Source: Cyclina sinensis
Lineage: Eukaryota; Mollusca; Bivalvia; Venerida; Veneridae
DNA: 64,000 bases
Reading direction: 5' to 3'
Assembly: GCA_012932295.1 (NCBI GenBank)
Contig: JAAONU010000068.1
Location: 60,724 to 124,723, forward strand
The notes under the pieces were generated by a model. It made no database searches and was not told the origin of the DNA. It saw only the letters and a list, made by a program, of their open reading frames with translations. A program made the position numbers and the translations under genes. Of the stretch, positions 60,523 to 64,000 are shown one piece after another; position 1 is the stretch's first letter; every line of letters starts with the position of its first letter.

Positions 60523-60790
60523 GGAGCGGATCAGAGGTCCAGTTGTAACACGCTGGACTTGTAACCGCGGGGTCGCGAAATCGACCCTCGCTTTTCCACT
60601 AACATTACTAATTGTCTCTCGGATGACACTTTTAACCGAGGTCCCATGTTTCAGTACTGTACACTAAGCAAGGAAAATAAACAGGGGTGTCTCTGGAATG
60701 GGATGCTTTTTATCCCCCGTAACATAAAATCTCTGCAGGGGACGTCGGTCAAATGGGCAACTTTTGCCAACGATAAATAAACTCAAATAT
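60523..60790 (+). mobile_element. tRNA-derived SINE, family 2, unit 2 copy
   Basis: Counterpart of 32627-32890. Scattered changes hit the tRNA-like part; a 20-odd-bp difference near 60680 and an (AT)n run near 60785 distinguish it. Confidence 0.75.
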
Positions 60791-60888
60791 ATATATATAT
60801 ATATCGGATGTGGTCTCTTCTACCGAGTCCTTCACAGAGAACAGTGAAACTTTCAAATTTAGTCAGTTTAAAATGTTAGTAATCTCGA

Positions 60889-61891
60889 AACTACACGACT
60901 TCATTTAAGATATACAGTTTGTATTTTCAGAACGGACGTTTTTATTCAGCAACATTTGTCTTGTCAGTTTTGCGTTGCATATGCAATTAATCTCGCTGAT
61001 ATACTGAAAGCTTTACATACTCTAATAATTGTGGTTCAGGGGGTGATAAAGGCGCCTTATACTAGTCAGAGCATGGGTCCTCCTACGTCTCCGCTGGTTG
61101 GCTGCAAAATATTGCAATTCGTAATGTTCCAGCCCGCTCAGGCGGCTCCAAGTTAAACCAGATCTTCCAGCCCGCTCAGGTGGCTCCGATTTAAACCGGA
61201 TCTTCCGACCCGCTCAGGCGGCTCCGAGTTAAACCGGATCTTCCAGCCTGCTCAGGCAGCTCCGAGTTAAAACCAGATCTTCCAGCACGCTCAGGCGGCT
61301 CCAAGTTAAACCTGATCTTCCAGCAAGCTCAGGCGGCTCTGAGTTAAACCGAATCTTCCAGCACGCTCAGGCGGCTCCAAGTTAAACCGAATCTTCCAGC
61401 CTGCTCAGGCGGCTCCGAGTTAAACCGGATCTTTCAGCACGCTCAGGCGGCTCCGAGTTAAACCAGATCTTCCAGCACGCTCAGGCGGCTCTAAGTTAAA
61501 CCGAATCTTCCAGCCCGCTCATGCAGCTCCAAGTTAAACCGGATCTTCCAGCCCGCTCAGGCGGCTCCGAACTAAACCAGATCTTCCAGCACGCTAAGGC
61601 GGGCTCTAAGTTCAACCGAATCTTCCAGCCCGCTCAGGCGGCTCCGAGTTAAACCGAATCTTCCAGCAAGCTCAGGCGGCTCTAAGTTAAACCGAATCTT
61701 CCAGCCCGCTCAGGCGGCTCCGAGTTAAACCGGATCTTCCAGCCCGCTCAGGCGGCTCTAAGTTAAACCGAATCTTCCAGCCCGCTCAGGCGGCTCCGAG
61801 TTAAACCGGATCTTCCAGCACGCTCAGGGGGCTCCAAGTGAAACCGGACATACGATAATCGTTAGGAAAAGAATCCAGCGTGGTCATATGA
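60889..61891. mobile_element. 1-kb insertion carrying a 38-bp minisatellite, unit 2 only
   Basis: In unit 1 'aatctcgaa' runs directly into 'tgaattcacg' (about 32970-32990). In unit 2 about 1 kb lies between them, with no clear target duplication. The insertion has about 240 bp of unique sequence, the 38-bp array and a short right end. No transposase or clear inverted ends are seen. An A|T junction is compatible with Helitron-type insertion, but the TC start and CTRR end are absent. Confidence 0.55.
61127..61850 (+). repeat. 38-bp minisatellite, ~19 units
   Basis: Consensus unit begins TTCCAGCCCGCTCAGGCGGC and continues TCCGAGTTAAACCGGATC. Variants swap CCCGC/CACGC/CAAGC and CGGATC/CGAATC; higher-order alternation of these variants is visible at 61500-61800. 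The CCCGCTCAGGCGG part is partly self-complementary. The GC content is far above the surroundings. Confidence 0.92.
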
Positions 61892-62084
61892 ATTCACGTT
61901 TTTGATGACAGCTTCTCAGCATGTACGATACATACATATTTTGTGTATAAAATGCATTTATATTAGACATGTGCTCTACCTTTCCCATTTACAATATTAG
62001 TTAGCCTGTTCCATGGTGTTTTATGAACATATTCTATTCTCAGAAATGCACAGCTTCGTTTTATTACAAAATTAACAGTGATAA

Positions 62085-62300
62085 ATAATTGTACACATTA
62101 TCATTAAAAAGGTACATGAAATATAAATGTACACATTGTCTTTGAATAGGCAAATGAAAAATAAATGTACCGACTGCGTATGCGCGCGACACCATATTTT
62201 CGCAATTTTCGAGTGTCCATTCCCCCTCAATTAAGGCCCTGGTGACATTCAACTAGGCCTATATAAGTTTAAAGTTTTTACTAAAGACACTGCTGTAGAA
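62085..62300. repeat. Contracted 36-bp array and deletion junction
   Basis: Two to three units of the array seen at 33150-34085 remain, then about 130 bp of sequence absent from unit 1 ('ctgcgtatgcgcgcgacacc' onward), then colinearity resumes at 'gctgtagaaatgaagttca' (35219 in unit 1). Two kilobases, including the SINE fragment at 34565, are absent here. Confidence 0.65.
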
Positions 62301-64000
62301 ATGAAGTTCATTATATAATTAACATAGTCTGAAAGAAAACAAGAAATATCTCCTAACTGACATTTTTGGTAACAAGTTTTTACAGTGACCAGGGCCATAT
62401 AAATGTGTACTGTTCTTTCCAATTATGCCGAATATCGATAGAAACTTTTAAGACTTTGTAGTTCTCAGTGCAAATGGTGCATGTTTGTGTATTCTTTTAT
62501 TCAAATACAACATTACCTCTTGTTGAACTGTGGTTTCGTTAATGAAAGAGCTTTTTTCAAAAATTTGACTGAGAAAGCTGACATCTCTCTTACTTCTTCA
62601 CTTTTGAATATAGCTGTTAATTTTAATCAGTGTCAGTGTGTTGTGCTGTACAATAGATTAATTAATCATGCCAAGTTATACCATGCGCTGAAATAATCTC
62701 TAATCATTCTTAAACATATATTTGATAAAGACGCCGTAACAAAGTTGTGTTAAGTTTCCGAAAATATTTTGATACATGTTTAATTGTTCTCTATGTCAGA
62801 TCAGTGACACTACATGCTTTGTTGATGGAATTACTCAATATGGAGGGGGAGAATGCCAAAAAGTGCTATATGCTTTTCTTTTCTTTTTTTCTTTTTTTTA
62901 CGGTAGCCTAGATTTCACGTGAGTTCTAGTCTCGTCTCTATCATTTACATGTCTGTCGTTTGGATGCCATCTATTACTGAGGTCCTATGTATAGGTTATA
63001 TACAGCGATCATGTCCAGTAAACATAAGCTCTTCTGGAATGGGAGGATGTTTTGACATCACACCTATGCAACCCTGATCAATATAGAATGTTGACTTGGC
63101 ACAGTGAGCCGAAAATAATTGGATGCAAAGTTATCTACTTATAGATCTAAACTACTTGTATGTTTAAAATCCCTGGGCTGTTTAATTCGTGTATTATTAT
63201 TATTTAAAACCCCTAATGAGTATAGGCCCCTGTGATCTTGACATTTGAAACAGTGAGCGCAGTCAATAGGAATTATCTACAAATGACTAACCATTATGAA
63301 AAGGGATCTTGAAGTACGAGGAAGCAGTTATTATAGAACCTTTCTCGGAAACCACCTTGTAAGCATGGGGCCCCTTTGAGCTTGACCTTAGACTCTCTGA
63401 TTTCATCTACTCACCGTGCCAAACCATCATGCATAGTTTGGAGGTTCTGTGTGCATTTGTTTGTTACAAATACATACACATGACGACTTTATAAAACGGA
63501 CATGTTAAACTGCATTTATTGTCTCAGAGTGACACTGGCTTTTGAAAAGAAAAGACCTACCTAGTTCTTGATCGATCTAGAGTCTTGCCAATTTTGACTT
63601 TTACGCAAGCTTGTTTTGTGCTCTTACTTTTAATTTTAGGGAACCGGTTTTATACTTGCCCTTTGATCAACAGACATGACTCATACACGCGACACTCAGA
63701 TTTGCCAAATTTCAGTTCTCTACTAAGGTATTTAAAAAATCCTCCAAGCATGACAAAATCGGAAAGTCGCACGCGTTGACACAGATACCTCATCTGCCGT
63801 TACAGCAGCTGTGTATGTCTAAAATGAATTCCAAGGATAGTAAAATGATATAGAAAATGTGCTTTGGTTTTCTTATGAAAAAAAGTAATTCCAGGACAGC
63901 ATATTGTCCTAGCGCTACCAGTATTTATTTTAGCATATACGAGCTAGTTCTTTATTTCCATTACTGATAGTGCGAGCTTGACCTTTCTCCGTCTCCGCCC
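62301..64000. other. Spacer, copy of 35219-36900
   Basis: Non-coding copy of the region 3' of MsrA-B. Frameshifting indels relative to the unit-1 copy in the only long frame speak against coding. The window stops before the expected MsrA exon. Confidence 0.55.

Larger units (their letters stand above)
43418..64000. repeat. Segmental duplication, unit 2 (cut by window end)
   Basis: Direct, colinear copy of the sequence starting at 10047. The window ends about 0.3 kb before the expected counterpart of MsrA-B exon 5 (alignment at the end: 36890 with 63965). A fourth MsrA copy is therefore predicted just outside. Confidence 0.9.

Noticed and set aside
60889..61891. Canonical Helitron
   Set aside because: The insertion is at an A|T junction, but there is no TC start, no CTRR end with hairpin and no Rep/helicase.

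Overview
The window is eukaryotic nuclear DNA: AT-rich, gene-poor, with split genes whose introns all obey GT-AG, tRNA-derived SINEs, a decayed LINE, a Tc1/mariner element and many minisatellites. The repeat styles (pentanucleotide-rich 'gacggacggacagacagac' tracts, 'cataactctacctggtcc' units, 'gaaggacggccg' hairpins, TTAA-ended MITEs) are ones I associate with bivalve molluscs. That assignment is an inference; no species is claimed.

Only two gene families can be supported, five intact genes in all, every one on the minus strand. (1) Peptide-methionine (S)-S-oxide reductase (MsrA), three intact five-exon copies: MsrA-A (23898-31852), MsrA-B (37229-40572) and MsrA-C (54768-59749). (2) A GPI-anchored Ly6/uPAR (three-finger) protein, two intact three-exon copies: Ly6-1 (12625-15763) and Ly6-2 (45586-48984). 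In addition there is an apparently intact Tc1 transposase (24631-25671) inside the last intron of MsrA-A.

Layout. 1-10046 is single-copy here: palindromes, a GGCCGCTAG-rich tandem array, a ~165-bp tandem array and unrecognised sequence. 10047-43417 is one unit (LINE fragment, Ly6-1, spacer, MsrA-A, minisatellites, MsrA-B, spacer). 43418-64000 is a second, direct copy of that unit (LINE fragment, Ly6-2, spacer, MsrA-C, minisatellites), cut off by the window end just before the expected fourth MsrA. MsrA-A and MsrA-B are themselves an older, smaller tandem duplication. The two big units are colinear but differ by many presence/absence blocks, which gives filled/empty-site evidence for several mobile elements: a SINE with 6-bp target duplication, a Tc1 with TA duplication, a 1.7-kb foldback-like element with 9-bp duplication, two MITE-like elements, and a minisatellite-bearing 1-kb insertion.

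Main points of interest: the two Ly6 paralogues differ almost only at amino-acid-changing positions (about 39 replacement to 3 silent differences by hand count); all three MsrA copies replace the usual active-site Asn-Asp pair (Asp129 in E. coli numbering) by Cys-Phe; the foldback-like element has inverted minisatellite arms; one unit carries a local inverted insertion that looks like template switching; and the duplication boundary coincides with the 5' end of a LINE fragment. No operons, CRISPR arrays or functional tRNA genes are seen.
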